A stretch of DNA of 64,000 nt from contig NC_089236.1 in assembly GCF_963924675.1 (NCBI RefSeq), positions 61,279,306-61,343,305 on the forward strand. Reading direction: 5' to 3'. The stretch comes from Phocoena phocoena (lineage: Eukaryota; Chordata; Mammalia; Artiodactyla; Phocoenidae). The stretch's first letter is position 1. Each line of letters starts with the position of its first letter. The position numbers and the translations under genes are program-made. This document shows, one piece after another, positions 49,413-61,519 of the stretch. The notes below the pieces were generated by a model. That model saw only the letters and a program-made list of their open reading frames with translations, searched no databases and had not been told where the DNA came from.

Positions 49413-49621
49413 GGGCTTCCCTGGTGGCGCAGTGGTTGGGAGCCCGCCTGCCGATGCAGGGGACACAGATTCGTGCCCCGGTCCGGGAAGATCCCACATG
49501 CCGCAAAGCGGCTGGGCCCGTGAGCCATGGCCGCTGAGCCTGCGCGTCCGGAGTCTGTGCTCCGCGACGGGAGAGGCCACAGCAGTGAGAGGCCCGCGTA
49601 CCGCAAAAAAAGAACAACAAC
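49413..49621 (+). mobile_element. CHR-type SINE
   Basis: Full-length copy with the 'gggagcccgcc' variant near the head and the end 'cgcgtaccgc' plus a mixed 'aaaaaaagaacaacaacaa' tail. The TSD 'aaaaagtatcacaattg'-like pair (49396-49412, 49622-49638) differs by one or two bases. Confidence 0.96.
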
Positions 49622-49639
49622 AAAAAGTATCACAACTGG

Positions 49640-51635
49640 ATAATCTGTAGTCTCTGACACTAAAATTATTATCATGCAGAAGATGCAGGCATACCTTTTG
49701 GAAGAAATTTTCTCACTACATTGCTTAATTTTAGCCATTTTCCCCTCAAACTTCTGGCATTCTAACACAATAAAGTAAATAATAAAGATAAAGGAAAATT
49801 GTAGTGCTGAACGGACTTAATAGTCAACAACAAAAATGCATTACAATATATATAAATCAAGTTTCAGCTAAAAATATGTAAAGGTTTTTCGCCAAATGAT
49901 CATTTAAAAAATCATTTTTGAATTCTTCATTGCTAAGACAATTAGGTGTTATTGACAATTGTAGGATTAAGTCAAGCAATTTGTCCTAACAAGTGAAGAT
50001 TATAATTGAGTATACATTTTGCTGTGTATATAAACCATGTAACCCAAAATATAACTGCATAGAGTATCTAAAAGAAAAAAATAGCAAATACCATATAACA
50101 AATTAATACTTTATATAGGTATAACTAATTACTTAATAAATATTTTTACAATATAGTCCAGGTGGTTTACTTTGTTCCCTTACCATTTTCTTTCCTTAAA
50201 GATTACTCACATTAATTTTTTGTATTAAACAAACCCTTAACTAACTGATTAACTGTCAAATTTAGGGCTTAAACAATCAATGCAAGTCTCTTTTATAGTA
50301 AATTACTTTCTACCAGGGACTAAACCTACTGTTAAAACATATACGTTTTTATGAACTGTCCATATAAGGTGTTTGGGAATCACATGGCCACTTAATTCCA
50401 CGGGATTGAATAACTAAAGGACATACAGTTATCTCTTTTTCATTGTTGTATTTTTTTTTTCTTTTTGAAATGTGACCATAATATTTTTACATTTTGGAAG
50501 TGCCCGTAAGGGTGTTCTGAATCCCTTTCTATCCATAAAAATGGCTTCTCTGTCATTCTCAAAACTTATTATGAAATTCAGTAATATATGGAAATATTTT
50601 GTATATTTCAGAGGAAAGTATTACTTTATATCTTTTTTCTAGGTTCTTCTATCACAGATAAGTTACTATATATAACTCAAAATTTTATAAATCGATTTTT
50701 TCCTTCTTGCATGCAACTTATTCTTTACTCTTTGATCATCTTTCATTTCCCTGAAGCATGTTCTATGGCAAATATAAGTAGCTTCTCAAATTTTTTTCTT
50801 ATTTCAAATCTGAAGTTAGTATTAATAGATAGACCTCTCTCTCTGTCTCTCTTTCTGCGTGTGTGTGTGTGTGTGTGTGTGTGCATGTGTGTGTATGCAT
50901 GTGTGTGTGTCTTACCTCGCTAGAGATAAGGCACTGGATATATTTACACAATTTACTCATGTATATCTCATAAAACAAACTTAACTAAAAGGTAAGGCAA
51001 ATTAACTCATCAGAAGAGCATGTTAAATAAGGCCAGTTTCTATACTGAGAAAGTAAAATATAACATGATCATGATATGGGAAAACTTAGGTGACGAATAT
51101 AATTTTGAAAATGCAGTCCGTTAAAAAGTAATTCATCTTAGGAAGGCTAGGAAAATATGGAGAATAGACACTAATATTTTGAAAATAACATTTAAAATTC
51201 AATTTTAGTATATAAAAGTAAAAAATGCTATTGGTTTATAAAATATATTTCACAAATAAACATACATGTTCTTCCTATATTAGGCTTTTTTCTCCCTCCA
51301 AATAAAAATGTTCATTATAGCAAAGAATGCCACAATATAGTGAGGTGTGGCTTGTCAATAAGACCCCAATTTTATTAACCTGCCCAAAATAATAATGGTC
51401 TTAATGAGTTATGCTAAATTTTTTTCAGTCAACTATTTAAAAATATTTCCCCTAAAAATGTATTACGAAATGTGTTACAATATGAGAAATTCATGGATTA
51501 CATGAAACACATTTTTCCAGGTAATTCATGATTTGAAATTTATTCTAATAATTCTTTTTCATTTTATTATGTTATTATGAAAGGAGATAAAAATAGTGAT
51601 ACATTTTTAAAAGACTATGAAAGCAGTGGTACAAT
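49640..51635. other. AT-rich unassigned sequence
   Basis: No recognised interspersed repeat other than the microsatellite near 50.86 kb. The frame 50588-50923 ends in that microsatellite and is not supported as a gene. Confidence 0.4.
50859..50910. repeat. Interrupted (GT)n microsatellite
   Basis: GT runs with 'gcat' and 'atgcat' interruptions, preceded by a (CT)-rich run at 50836-50855. Confidence 0.93.
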
Positions 51636-51639
51636 CAGA

Positions 51640-51850
51640 TTATTAAATTGGGTTCTGAGATCAGACAAAAATATATTGAAAGATGCCTTTATCACTCACT
51701 AGCTATGTTACTTTGAGCTTCAATTTCCTTATCTCTAAAACGTACAATAGTAGTATCTTATTCATAAGAATGTTTTGAAGATTTAATGAATATTGAAAGT
51801 TCTTATCTCAGTAACTGGTTCACAAGGCTAAATAATGTTTAATGAATGAT
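51640..51850 (+). repeat. MIR SINE
   Basis: 'ttgggttctgagatcagac', 'tatcactcactagctatgttactttgagc', 'ttatctctaaaacgtacaatagtagtatc' and 'agaatgttttgaagatttaatgaa' (abridged) follow MIR in order. Confidence 0.8.
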
Positions 51851-54195
51851 ACTGTTTTCATTAGCATTATTGATAATTAGGATCATTTAAGTGTTATCTT
51901 CCCATTCCTTTTCTTATTGGAGCTCAGTTTGCCTTATTAGCATATATAATTGTTAATTGTAAGATAATATTCCTTTTCTTAATGTATGGTAGCCTAATAT
52001 TCATTTTAAAAATTTCATCTGAAAGTGAAGAGACAAGTGGTGAAAACTATCTACTGCCTGTGTAGCTATGGTCTTATCTTAGGTCAAGGAGGAAAATGTG
52101 AGGCTCCTTTGTATATATATGACAGAGAAACCTGGGCTTTCATTTCTCCATGATAGTGTGAGAAGAGATGATTGTGAAAGGAGAAGTGGAAGGAAAATGA
52201 CTCCTTAGTTACACAGCACTTTTGTGGAGCCACATTTGTCACTGGTCCCTAGTTAAAGCCTCTTCAGAAGGTCCATTTTTCACCCCCAAATTGAACAGTT
52301 TCAAATTGAACACTTTCCCTGGCTCACTCTCTCTCCATGCTTTGTATGAAGATCTTGCATCTGACGTTTCAGGTGCAGAGCATTTTTGCTATGAATAGTG
52401 TTCTTTGTGTATTCATGCCAGAGGCTCATATATTTATGATTATTTTTCTTTCCTCAATCACTGACCAAAAAGAGAGCCAGACTCTGATGAATGTCAAGTA
52501 ACTCAGAGATATGAATACCAAGTTGGCCTGAGTGACTTGAGAGAGATGAATTATTGAACATAAATGGATCATGTCAGCAAAGAATTGTGACTGGAATATG
52601 TAAGAGTTTATGCTCTTTTTCTTTTTTAAGTCATCAGAAATGGGAAAAATACAGATATGATGATTAAATTATACATTTAAAGAGGAACCATAAATAATTA
52701 TGAACCAAATAAAATCAACACCTTACTAGTACTTCTGAAAAATTAAAATGTGGCTGTCAGATGAACTATACAGCCTGTTTACATCTAATTTTATACAAAT
52801 ATTTAAATATTGACTACGATTCACAAGGTATTTAAGTCCCATGAATAAATAAGACATACACAATCAAATGGAATATAGATTTATGTATATGAAATAGGCT
52901 TGCTATTCTAGTAAAAATTATTTGGGTTCCTATTACAGTATATATATAAATGAATAAACTAGAAAATAATTGCCATCTGGTAAAATGCATTATAGATATA
53001 TTTATTTTAAATACATTTTTATTCATTTAGTCCTTACTAATTAGATCAGTGTGTTCTCATTCATTAATTTGATAAAGCACACATATAATTTGCTGGTATA
53101 TTTGGGATTTTTAAAGTTCTGTTATTGATTATCTCATTTTAGAGGATGATGCAATAAAAGCTAACTGCTAACCTATTTCTGGAGAATTTCCTACATAAAT
53201 TATATCTCATCGCCAAAGGAAAGAACTAGGGAGAAAAAACAGTATTTAAAAGTTGATAATGATAACTTTAAGTGAATAGAACTGCTGGCTGAACTGGGTG
53301 AGACTTGTCTGTACTTTTCTTTTTAAAATTTATTAGTTTCTATTAACTTAGTTGCAGAAAGAAAGGAAAACCAATTGAACTAATAATAGCTATGTGCCAG
53401 TCCTATAAGTGATTCCTTGAAAGAGAAAACAGTGAGCTGCCAGCTCCTTCTTCTGAAGTAATGGCCTTGGGAAAATTTGATCATTATGGAATTTATGCAG
53501 TCTTCAGAGTTAAGAGTCTGGAGGAGGCAGATGATAAACATTCTGAGGCATCATCGCAATATAAGGCTGCTAGGGTTGCCTTACATTTACCTTGTTCAGA
53601 GCATACCTGAAACCCATTCTCTGACTACCCTTCTCAATAAGAGGTGGGGTCTTCAGTGGCTTAATATGGCCAATAAATTGTATAGGGAGCTATTAATAAC
53701 CATATTCTTCATTAAGTACATCCATCCACAGTGGGAAATGGACTTGAGGGCAAGACCAAGTGAAAGGAACAAGGGAGTTGGCACCACTTATTTACCCCTT
53801 CCTTCTTTGACAATTATATTATTTAAGCTGTACTATTATCACTCAGCTTCACCCTTACCCCTCCCCTCAACCCAAACATAACTTCTCTAAGTGTATGCTG
53901 CTTTTGCTCAACTTGACTTGGATAATATATTTTTCTAGTTAACTTAAAGGTTATTCTGTAACAATCAAACACTGTGTAAATGACATTCATGTAATGGTGT
54001 TAAAGCAGACATGGCTTATTCTTAAGGCAGTAGGGGAAGATCATTTCACTCAAGTCAATTTTTTCTTAGAGGCTCAGCTGAGTAATTAGAAGGTTAAAAA
54101 GGGCCATGTGCAGCATCTTGATAGTCTATAAAATTACCTTAATTCACTATTAGAAAATGCAGGAGCCTATACGAGATCTTGGATTTCAGAGTATC
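51851..54195. other. Mostly unassigned sequence
   Basis: The frame 53477-53881 (134 codons, plus) has no recognisable motif. It spans a less AT-rich patch at 53470-53880 that may be an unrecognised old repeat. Confidence 0.35.
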
Positions 54196-54345
54196 TCTGT
54201 CTAGTAGAACTTTTTTGCACTGACGGAAAGATTACCTACTCTGTACTGTCCAGTACAATAGGCACTAGCCATATTAAGTTACTGGGCTCTTGACATGTGT
54301 GATTGAAAACTGAATTTTAAATTTTATTTAGCTTATATTGATTTA
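54196..54345 (+). repeat. DNA transposon remnant (MER/hAT-like)
   Basis: 'tagtagaacttttttgcactgacggaaag', 'ctgtactgtccagtacaataggcactagccatatt' and 'gaaaactgaattttaaattttatttag' (abridged) match a widespread non-autonomous element. The family name is uncertain. Confidence 0.65.
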
Positions 54346-54386
54346 AAATTAACTTTAAATTGACATAGTTGGCTTTTAGATTATAA

Positions 54387-54422
54387 ATATATGTATCATA
54401 TATGTATATATGATACATATAT
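54387..54422. repeat. Perfect AT-rich palindrome
   Basis: The 16-base arms 'atatatgtatcatata' (54387-54402) and 'tatatgatacatatat' (54407-54422) are exact reverse complements around 'tgta'. Confidence 0.95.
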
Positions 54423-54429
54423 ATATTAT

Positions 54430-55165
54430 TTTAGGCTTACAAAAAGTTTGCCAAATAATTCCTATAAACGTCATACCCTAACGTTGACATTTTACTTAAC
54501 CATACTACAATTTTCAAAATAAAGCAATTAATATTGGCATCATACTGTTAGTTAAACTAAAGTCTTTATTTACATTTTATCAAGTTTTTCACTCATGTTT
54601 TCCTATTTTTGCTCTAGTATCCAATGTAGGCTTCCATATTGCATTCAGTTGTTACTTCTCCTTAGTCTCTTCCATTCTGTGTCAGTTCTCAGTTGTTCCT
54701 TGTATCCTTGAAGAATACTGTTTAGTTATTTATTTGATAGAATGGCCCAACATTTGGGTATATCTGATGTTTTCTCTTAATTAGATTGATTTAGGTTATG
54801 CATTTTTGGCTAGAACACCACAGAAATAATGCTCCTTCTCAGTGTATCACATCAGGGAATACATGATGCTGATACTTATTTACCTTGTTCAACTGGTTAA
54901 GATGTCTTCTATAAAACTTCTTCACACTAAAGGTATTATTTTTTTCTTTCATGATTAATAAATATATTGGGGGAAAATAACTTGAGAATATGCTAATAAC
55001 CTATTTTTCCTCAAACTTTTTGTGCAATAGTTTTATCACCTATTTATTTTAATCAGAATAAACTCATAGACATTTATTTCATTCTATGAGTTATAATTCA
55101 GTATTATTGTCATTTATTACTTAAATTGTTCCATCATTGGCCTTTGGGAGTAATATATACAAAAG
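54430..55165 (-). repeat. Old L1M-type 3' UTR
   Basis: Ordered landmarks include 'gttgacattttacttaaccata', 'tagtatccaatgtaggcttccatattgcattcagttgt', 'cattctgtgtcagttc', 'gaatggcccaacatttgggtatatctgatgttttctc' and 'ggttatgcatttttggctagaacaccacag' (abridged). It is the same family as 11400-11890, in the opposite direction. Confidence 0.8.
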
Positions 55166-55506
55166 AACAAATGATCTATTAAATAAGTTGTGCAGTTATG
55201 TGATTGAATGACTACTATAAAAGTCAAGTTTCAAGCTTTTTAATATTTAATAACATTAAACATTTAAAATTACTAGTTAATAATTTTGAACCTGTATAAA
55301 TCAATATTTTGAAATTCTCTAAAATATTCAAATATTGTTGAAATTTTAAAAATACAGTGGGATTTTGAAGATATTTTATAAAATATCTCATTATTTTACA
55401 TAGGTGGAAAATTAATCTCAAAATGAAAAAGTGGGGAAGATCATACAATTGCAGAATTAGAAATAAAAATAAAGATGTTGGTTTTGATCAGTGTCTATAA
55501 TAATAA
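55166..55506. other. AT-rich unassigned sequence
   Basis: No supported features. Confidence 0.35.
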
Positions 55507-55524
55507 CTCCATCTCTTTTTTTTT

Positions 55525-55737
55525 TGTTTTTGTTTTTTCTTTTGTGGCGGTATGCGGGCCTCTCACTGCTGTGGCCTCTCCCGTTGTGGAGCACAGGCTC
55601 CGGACGCGCGGGCTCAGCGGCCATGGCTCACGGACCCAGCCGCTCCGCGTCATGTGGGATCTTCCCGGACCGGGGCACGAACCCGCATCCCCTGCATCGG
55701 CAGGCGGACTCTCAACCACTGCGCCACCGGGGAAGCC
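55525..55737 (-). mobile_element. CHR-type SINE
   Basis: Reverse copy: T-rich tail, 'gcggtatgcgggcctctcac' start and 'gccaccggggaagcc' end. The TSD 'ctccatctctttttttt' is at about 55507-55524 and 55738-55754. Many CpGs are retained. Confidence 0.96.
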
Positions 55738-55754
55738 CTCCATCTCTTTTTTTT

Positions 55755-56015
55755 CCACTTCCTCTTCCCTTTTTTTCTTGCTTGTTTTATCTATTGTCTA
55801 ATTATACATATACCCATATACATAAATGCATAGATTGCTTAATATCTAAACTTTTTTCAAAATTTTATTTTATTCAGCCCTAAACTAGGTACCCTAATAT
55901 CCTTTAAATACTTTTGTCCTTAATATATTGTTTATCTAAGTGGTGTGTTATTTTCTTTTTAGTAGTTAATCATAATTATTTGCTTCTTGTTTAGGTTGCA
56001 GGCATCTTTAAGGCC
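55755..56015. other. Unassigned sequence
   Basis: No supported features. Confidence 0.35.
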
Positions 56016-56020
56016 TAAAT

Positions 56021-56076
56021 AATTTTTTGCTATACTGCAAAGGAATTTTTGGCTATTGCAGTATAGCAAAAAAATT
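56021..56076. repeat. Near-perfect inverted repeat
   Basis: The arms 'aattttttgctatactgcaa' (56021-56040) and 'ttgcagtatagcaaaaaaatt' (56056-56076) pair along their whole length except for one extra A:T, with a 15-base spacer. Confidence 0.9.
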
Positions 56077-56579
56077 AGAAAGTTAAACTCCTTTATGGAG
56101 TTATCATTTTTGAGTAATAACTCAAGGCTGGGAAAGCCATGGTAAAATGGACTCAACTTGGGCATTTATACAGGTAAGCATGGAATTTGGGCAAAACATA
56201 TTTGTAAAATTTGGAAGTAAAAGGTAACTTATAACAAAATATCATTTAACATCTATACTATACTAAAACTATCATAATAGTATGATTATTAACTCCAAGT
56301 TATATTTACCAAAATACAATAAAAGCAAAGGACAAAAAGATGTGAAAGTGACTTTACATATAAACTGTTCAAAAATTATCATGTTTTTTTTAATTTCAAA
56401 AATGTGATATAAATTAAATACTGATGTGAATACTTGGAAACTATTCATTATGCAACTTAGACAAGCAGGTGTATCTACCAAAAAAACACTGACTATAAGA
56501 ACATAGATTATTGCAATATATATTTCTTTCCTGGATTAGTATAACGTTTAGAGATCACATTTTGGTGCCAGGCACCTTT
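56077..56579. other. AT-rich unassigned sequence
   Basis: No supported features. Confidence 0.35.
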
Positions 56580-56591
56580 ATGATGCTCTTT

Positions 56592-56789
56592 TTTTAAAAA
56601 AAAATTTATTGGGGTATAATTGCTTTACAATGGTGTGTTAGTTTCTGCTTTTTAACAAAGTGAATCAGCTATACATATACATATATCTCCATATCTCCTC
56701 CCTCTTTTTTTCTTAACATCTTTATTGTAGTATAATTGCTTTACAATGGTATGTTATTTTCTGCTTTATAACAAAGTGAATCAGCTATT
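56592..56789 (-). mobile_element. Short L1 insertion with two 3' tails
   Basis: Two diverged copies of the L1 3' terminus, 'tttattg(g/t)(g/a)gtataattgctttacaatgg', occur at about 56606 and 56722. Each is followed by 'aacaaagtgaatcagctat', and each has its own T run on the left. One 12-base TSD, 'atgatgctcttt' / 'acgatgctcttt' (56580-56591, 56790-56801), encloses both. About 200 bp long and extremely 5'-truncated. Confidence 0.85.
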
Positions 56790-56801
56790 ACGATGCTCTT
56801 T

Positions 56802-57680
56802 GATCTCAAAAGCTTTAGAGCTGAAAGGATTTGGAAGTTGTCCTCAGCAACTGCAGAAAGCTGCCATCTTATTTGATATCCCTTTGATATTTGGCCTCTT
56901 TTTAGTTCTATGGATTCAGAAGTCTTTTGGGGTCATGCATTAATATTCAGTGAACAATGCTACTGTCTTCATATATAGAAGAAAATATTTTAGAATATTT
57001 TTAATACCAAATATTTTCTTTAGTTCCAAATTATCAAAAATCCTATAAAATTTAAACTAATTTTCTTGTCCACCTTTTTTTCCTTCATCAACCTAGAAAC
57101 AGTATAATAGTTTTCTGTCCTAACGCCAGTTTTGTCACAATCCCAAGCAGAGGGATTTAAGTTTATCATTTTTCACCAAGCAAATGGGGTAATATAAATA
57201 AAACAAAACAACAATAATGTAAGAACAAAATGTCAATAGCTGAGCAAATTTTCTCCCTTAGTTTTATTTCCCTAATTCAATTGGAACTCATAAAAGTTTC
57301 TATAAAATGAAAAGTCAAAATGAAATAAAAACTTTAAATTGGTTTATCAGAATTATTACCAAAGTCATCATTTCTTTTGATAGATTCATTAAAAAGTGGA
57401 ATAAGAAATAAAATGTAAGCTTATTTGAAGAGTGCTACTTATTTTATTTTTGTAAAGATCTGTTTTCTCTAAGAAATAATCAAGCCTTTTTAGGATTTCT
57501 AAGTAACACAATATTTACCAATGCTAGCCTTACTAAGCATAATGCTTAACGTTTTTAAAGGTAGAAAGATAGAAGTTATATCTTTATTTTTAATGAATTT
57601 GAATGTCAGGAAAGATGACAGCATTTTAAGCATTACAATAAGAAAGAGACAACTGCTTGGTCAGAAGTATTTTTCTGCAT
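56802..57680. other. AT-rich unassigned sequence
   Basis: No supported features. The frame 56746-56943 begins inside the L1 tail. Confidence 0.35.
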
Positions 57681-57695
57681 AAAATTCATGTCTTA

Positions 57696-57907
57696 GGGCT
57701 TCCCTGGTGGCGCAGTGGTTGAGAGTCCGCCTGCCGATGCAGGGGATGTGGGTTCGTGCCCCGGTCCGGAAGGATCCCACATGCCGCGGAGCGGCTGGGC
57801 CCGTGAGCCATGGCCGCTGAGCCTGCGCGTCCGGAGCCTGTGCTCCACAACGGGAGAGGCCACAATAGTGAGAGGCCCGCGTACCGCAAAAAATTAAAAA
57901 AAATTTA
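57696..57907 (+). mobile_element. CHR-type SINE
   Basis: Full-length, CpG-rich copy with a mixed A/T tail 'aaaaaattaaaaaaaattt'. The perfect 15-base TSD 'aaaattcatgtctta' is at 57681-57695 and 57908-57922. Confidence 0.97.
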
Positions 57908-58152
57908 AAAATTCATGTCTTAATTTTCTCCTATGCTCTTCTCAAAAGCTAAACGTACAACTGCATGCCAATCTACTTCCCGTTATCTGATTATACATTC
58001 TGTCTACATAAATTTGCTCACAACCTTTCACCAATTGAATATTTTTACTATCCTCATTGTCAACCAGATCATAAAAATCTTATACATTATAAATTAACTG
58101 CACATTTAAAAATATTTGAATTCTGTAATAAGCATATAAAAAAATATATGTG

Positions 58153-58341
58153 GGCTTCCCTGGTGGCGCAGTGGTTGGGAGTCCGCCTGCCGATGCGGGG
58201 GGCGCGGGTTCGTGCCCCGGCCCGGGAGGATCCCGCGTGCCGCGGAGCGTCTGGGCCCGTGAGCCATGGCTGCTGGGCCTGCGCGTCCGGAGTCTGTGCT
58301 CCGCAGCGGGAGGGGCCGCAGCAGTGAGAGGCCCGCGTATT

Positions 58342-58372
<31 letters not shown>
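58153..58372 (+). mobile_element. CHR-type SINE, exceptionally CpG-rich
   Basis: The standard head 'gggcttccctggtggcgca' is followed by a body with several extra CpG or G/C states ('gcggggggcgcgggttcg', 'cccgcgtgccgcggagcg') and an A-tail of about 29. By hand count it has about 23 CpGs in about 190 bases. The left flank 'aaaatatatgt' matches the right flank only as an expanded (TA)n. Confidence 0.96.

Positions 58373-58400
<28 letters not shown>
58373..58400. repeat. (TA)n at a SINE tail
   Basis: About 13 TA units directly after the SINE A-tail, followed by 'gtaatatatatg'. Confidence 0.9.
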
Positions 58401-58401
<1 letters not shown>

Positions 58402-59025
58402 ATATATATGTAAGCCATGGCATACAATAATAAAATGAAACCATGGAAACTTTGGCCATGAAACCACTGCTTATCTTGAGAATTACATTATCAAAACCCT
58501 GGTATTTAATTATGTGCTGTACTTTATTCAATCCTTTCACCTGACACAAGAGGCAGCTAAGATATAGAATTTTGTATTTGTTATTATCTTCCTCTATGTT
58601 ATATACATTTATCACAAATGTATACAACCCCACACAATATAATGTGTAGCTTAGGTTATTTTTAAACTTTGTATAAACATTTTAATATTTATGAAAACTT
58701 TTTTTTCATGCAACATTAAATATAGTAGATATGTCCACAATGTAGTATTTCACTGTAATTCATTTTCTTGGCTTGGATGGTACAAGCTAATCATAGTTGC
58801 CTTGTTTATTTAGATACAACCCTACATTCTCTCATGATATGACCACTATTACTATAAACTCACTCTTCTCAATAGAACTTTCTCAATCATAGTGTGAGTA
58901 ATTTAGTTTTCAGAATTTTGGACACATTTAAATACAGAATATTTTAAAGGTTTTTGGTCATGGGTGGCATAACTGTGCTTTATTTGAAATGTTTGAAGTT
59001 AATTTTTATAATCATTTAAAAAAAT
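58401..59025. other. Unassigned sequence
   Basis: No supported features. Confidence 0.35.
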
Positions 59026-59232
59026 TATTTATTTATTTTTGCGGTACGCTGGCCTCTCACTGTTGGGGCCTCTCCCGTTGCAGAGCACAGACTTCGGACG
59101 CGCAGGCTCAGTGGCCATGGCTCATGGGCCCAGCCGCTCCGCGGCATGTGGGATCCTCCCAGACCGGCGCACGAACCCGCATCCCCTGCATCGGCAGGCG
59201 GACTCTCAACCACTACGCCACCAGGGAAGCCC
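59026..59232 (-). mobile_element. CHR-type SINE
   Basis: Reverse copy with a (TTTA)n tail at 59026-59040, 'gcggtacgctggcc' start and 'ccaccagggaagccc' end. No TSD was found by eye. Confidence 0.95.
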
Positions 59233-61300
59233 CTGTTTTTAATTTTTCTTTTCCTAAAATCTTCATGTGTTTTCCCTTTGGGCCTTCCTGAAACCTAAGA
59301 TGTCAAAATTAGTACTACAAATATTTATTATTTTTACTCTTACGCCAAAGGATTCATCTTTTTGGGCATAAGCAAATTTATTAGGTAATTCCAATAGTAT
59401 ACTCTCTAACTTCTCAGGGATAGAAAATAAAATTATATTTGATCAAATTATCTCATTTTAGCTAAGTGATACTTCCCACAGCCATCTCTCTTTGGTAGTG
59501 AAACCTATGGACAAGTACTTCTCTGTGGTTTTTAGATTCTGTCAAAAAAAAAAAAAAAAACCCAAACCCATCAATTCTTCCACCTAGCTGGGAGATCAGC
59601 AAAATACCCCCATGACGTGTAATTTTTATTTTATTCTTTTTCATTTTCATGAAAAATTTTTAAAATATTTCTAGAGGATCAATAGGAATTAATACTTCTT
59701 AAGCACTGACTGAAAATCGTGCTAACAACACTATAGGGTTTGCTGATTTTTCTCTAACAGATGAGAAAAGAATGAACAGATTTGCCTGTTTTGGAGTTGC
59801 ACTGTAGATTCTTCAAATAGTTCTTTTTTTTTTAATATTCCTTTTTTCTCTAAGAGTTTATACTTATTATCTGAAAGAGTATTAGTTCAATATAGGTTAC
59901 TTTGCCATTCTTGGAACAGAAAAACTTCCTGAAATTTAAATTTTATGTTATCTTCGTATTGTAAATTCCTCTTAAGAAACAATCAAATAATGTAAATCTA
60001 TGAACATTGGAATAATATGTCTAAGCTTTTCACTCATACTGTCATTTCTTAGGGAAAAAAGAAGGGCAGTTTGGAAAACATTATGTAAATAAAAATTTTA
60101 ATAATGTTTTTTACTAATTTTTTCAATTAATGTTTACAAACATAGCAACTAGTTTATATTTATAAGTAACTAGATAAAGATTCACTTAATTTGTGATTCC
60201 CTACGTAGTTTTTATGTGAGCGTCTTCCATTTTTTAAGTGAAAGATGCTACTACAAAGCCTGACTAAATATAGAAAGCACTGCAGATGGAAAGATACCAT
60301 CATTTGATTATCAACATCAATATTTTAGTGACATCTGACAGGGGCAAATGCAAACAAAGAATTAATGCTGATATTGAAAGGTACTGGCTATGATTATCAG
60401 GGAATAACTAGGTGGGCTACATTCTTAAATAAGACGCCAGTGAAATGTCGCTTCCTAGAAAATAAAACAACAACAAACACTCACCTAAATGGTTGTTTTA
60501 TTTCGAGTAGAAAATGATTTTTAATTGCAATTTCATTTGGGTATTTCCATGTAATTTGTTGATTGTTTAACAAGTTTTAAGGTGATATTCCCTAAGACTC
60601 CTTTGTAACTGCATATATTAAAAATAATATATATAACATAAATAATCTTTTGCTATTTTTCTTGTCCTTGAAACAGAATGTTTATATTTTCTGGGATTTT
60701 TATTCTGGTACACTTAAGTATTTTCAAACAATTGTATCCAACATACAGAAGAATACAGTTAATATTATGGAAATGATTCAATTTACTGAAATGTAATAGT
60801 CATTTACTTATTAAATACAAGGTCACAATATTATCATGTCCTCTTAATTTTTGACATATTCCACCAACTTTTCTAGCTAAAGATTGATCTTTAGCCTCTG
60901 CCTGCCATCTAGATTGTCAGATATATAGTTTTATTAGGATTGACTTGTCAACCATGAGATGTTGTCAGCCACAACCCTGGAAAGTAAAAATTGTTTATAT
61001 TTTTCCAGAGTTCCAAAATGTGCTCAGGCAAACCTTCTAGTATTTATGCCCCATTATAAGGTATTCCCTCAATGACCATTCATTTTAGTTTAAGGCCAAG
61101 ACCCTTAAATAAAAATGAATATTTGTTATGCATCACATTTGGCAAGTGTGTAGAACTGTGGTTAGATGTAAAAAGACTTCTTCTAGGATATAACATGCCA
61201 TATATCCCTGTAAATAACTCATTTTATGTGATAAAAGTTCCACTGTGAGAAGGATTATTCCCATAGATTAGGATTTCTTTTTTTTTTCTGTTTTCTTCTA
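59233..61300. other. AT-rich unassigned sequence
   Basis: A 17-A run is at about 59544-59560. The patch 60220-60480 is less AT-rich and unique; it is not recognised as a repeat. No coding frame. Confidence 0.4.
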
Positions 61301-61314
61301 TTAGAAGTTGTTTA

Positions 61315-61519
61315 GGACTTCCCTGGTGGCGCAGTGGTTGAGAGTCCGCCTGCCGATGCAGGGGACGCGGGTTCGTGCCCCGGTCCGGGAAGATCCCACA
61401 TGCCGCGGAGCGGCTGGGCCCATGAGCCATGGCCGCTGAGCCATGGCCGCTGAGCCTGCACGTCCGGAGCCTGTGCTCCGCAACGGGAGAGGCCACAGCA
61501 GTGAGAGGCCCGCGTACCA

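Noticed and set aside
53477..53881. 134-codon plus-strand open frame
   Set aside because: Composition and residues match no family I know. The surrounding less AT-rich patch may be an old repeat.
56021..56076. MADE1/mariner mini-transposon
   Set aside because: The arms do not match the mariner terminal sequence, and no TA duplication flanks an 80-bp unit.
58080..58633. Long minus-strand frames up to 175 codons
   Set aside because: They cross a SINE, its A-tail and a TA repeat. All three minus frames are open there because of the GC-rich SINE body, not because of coding.
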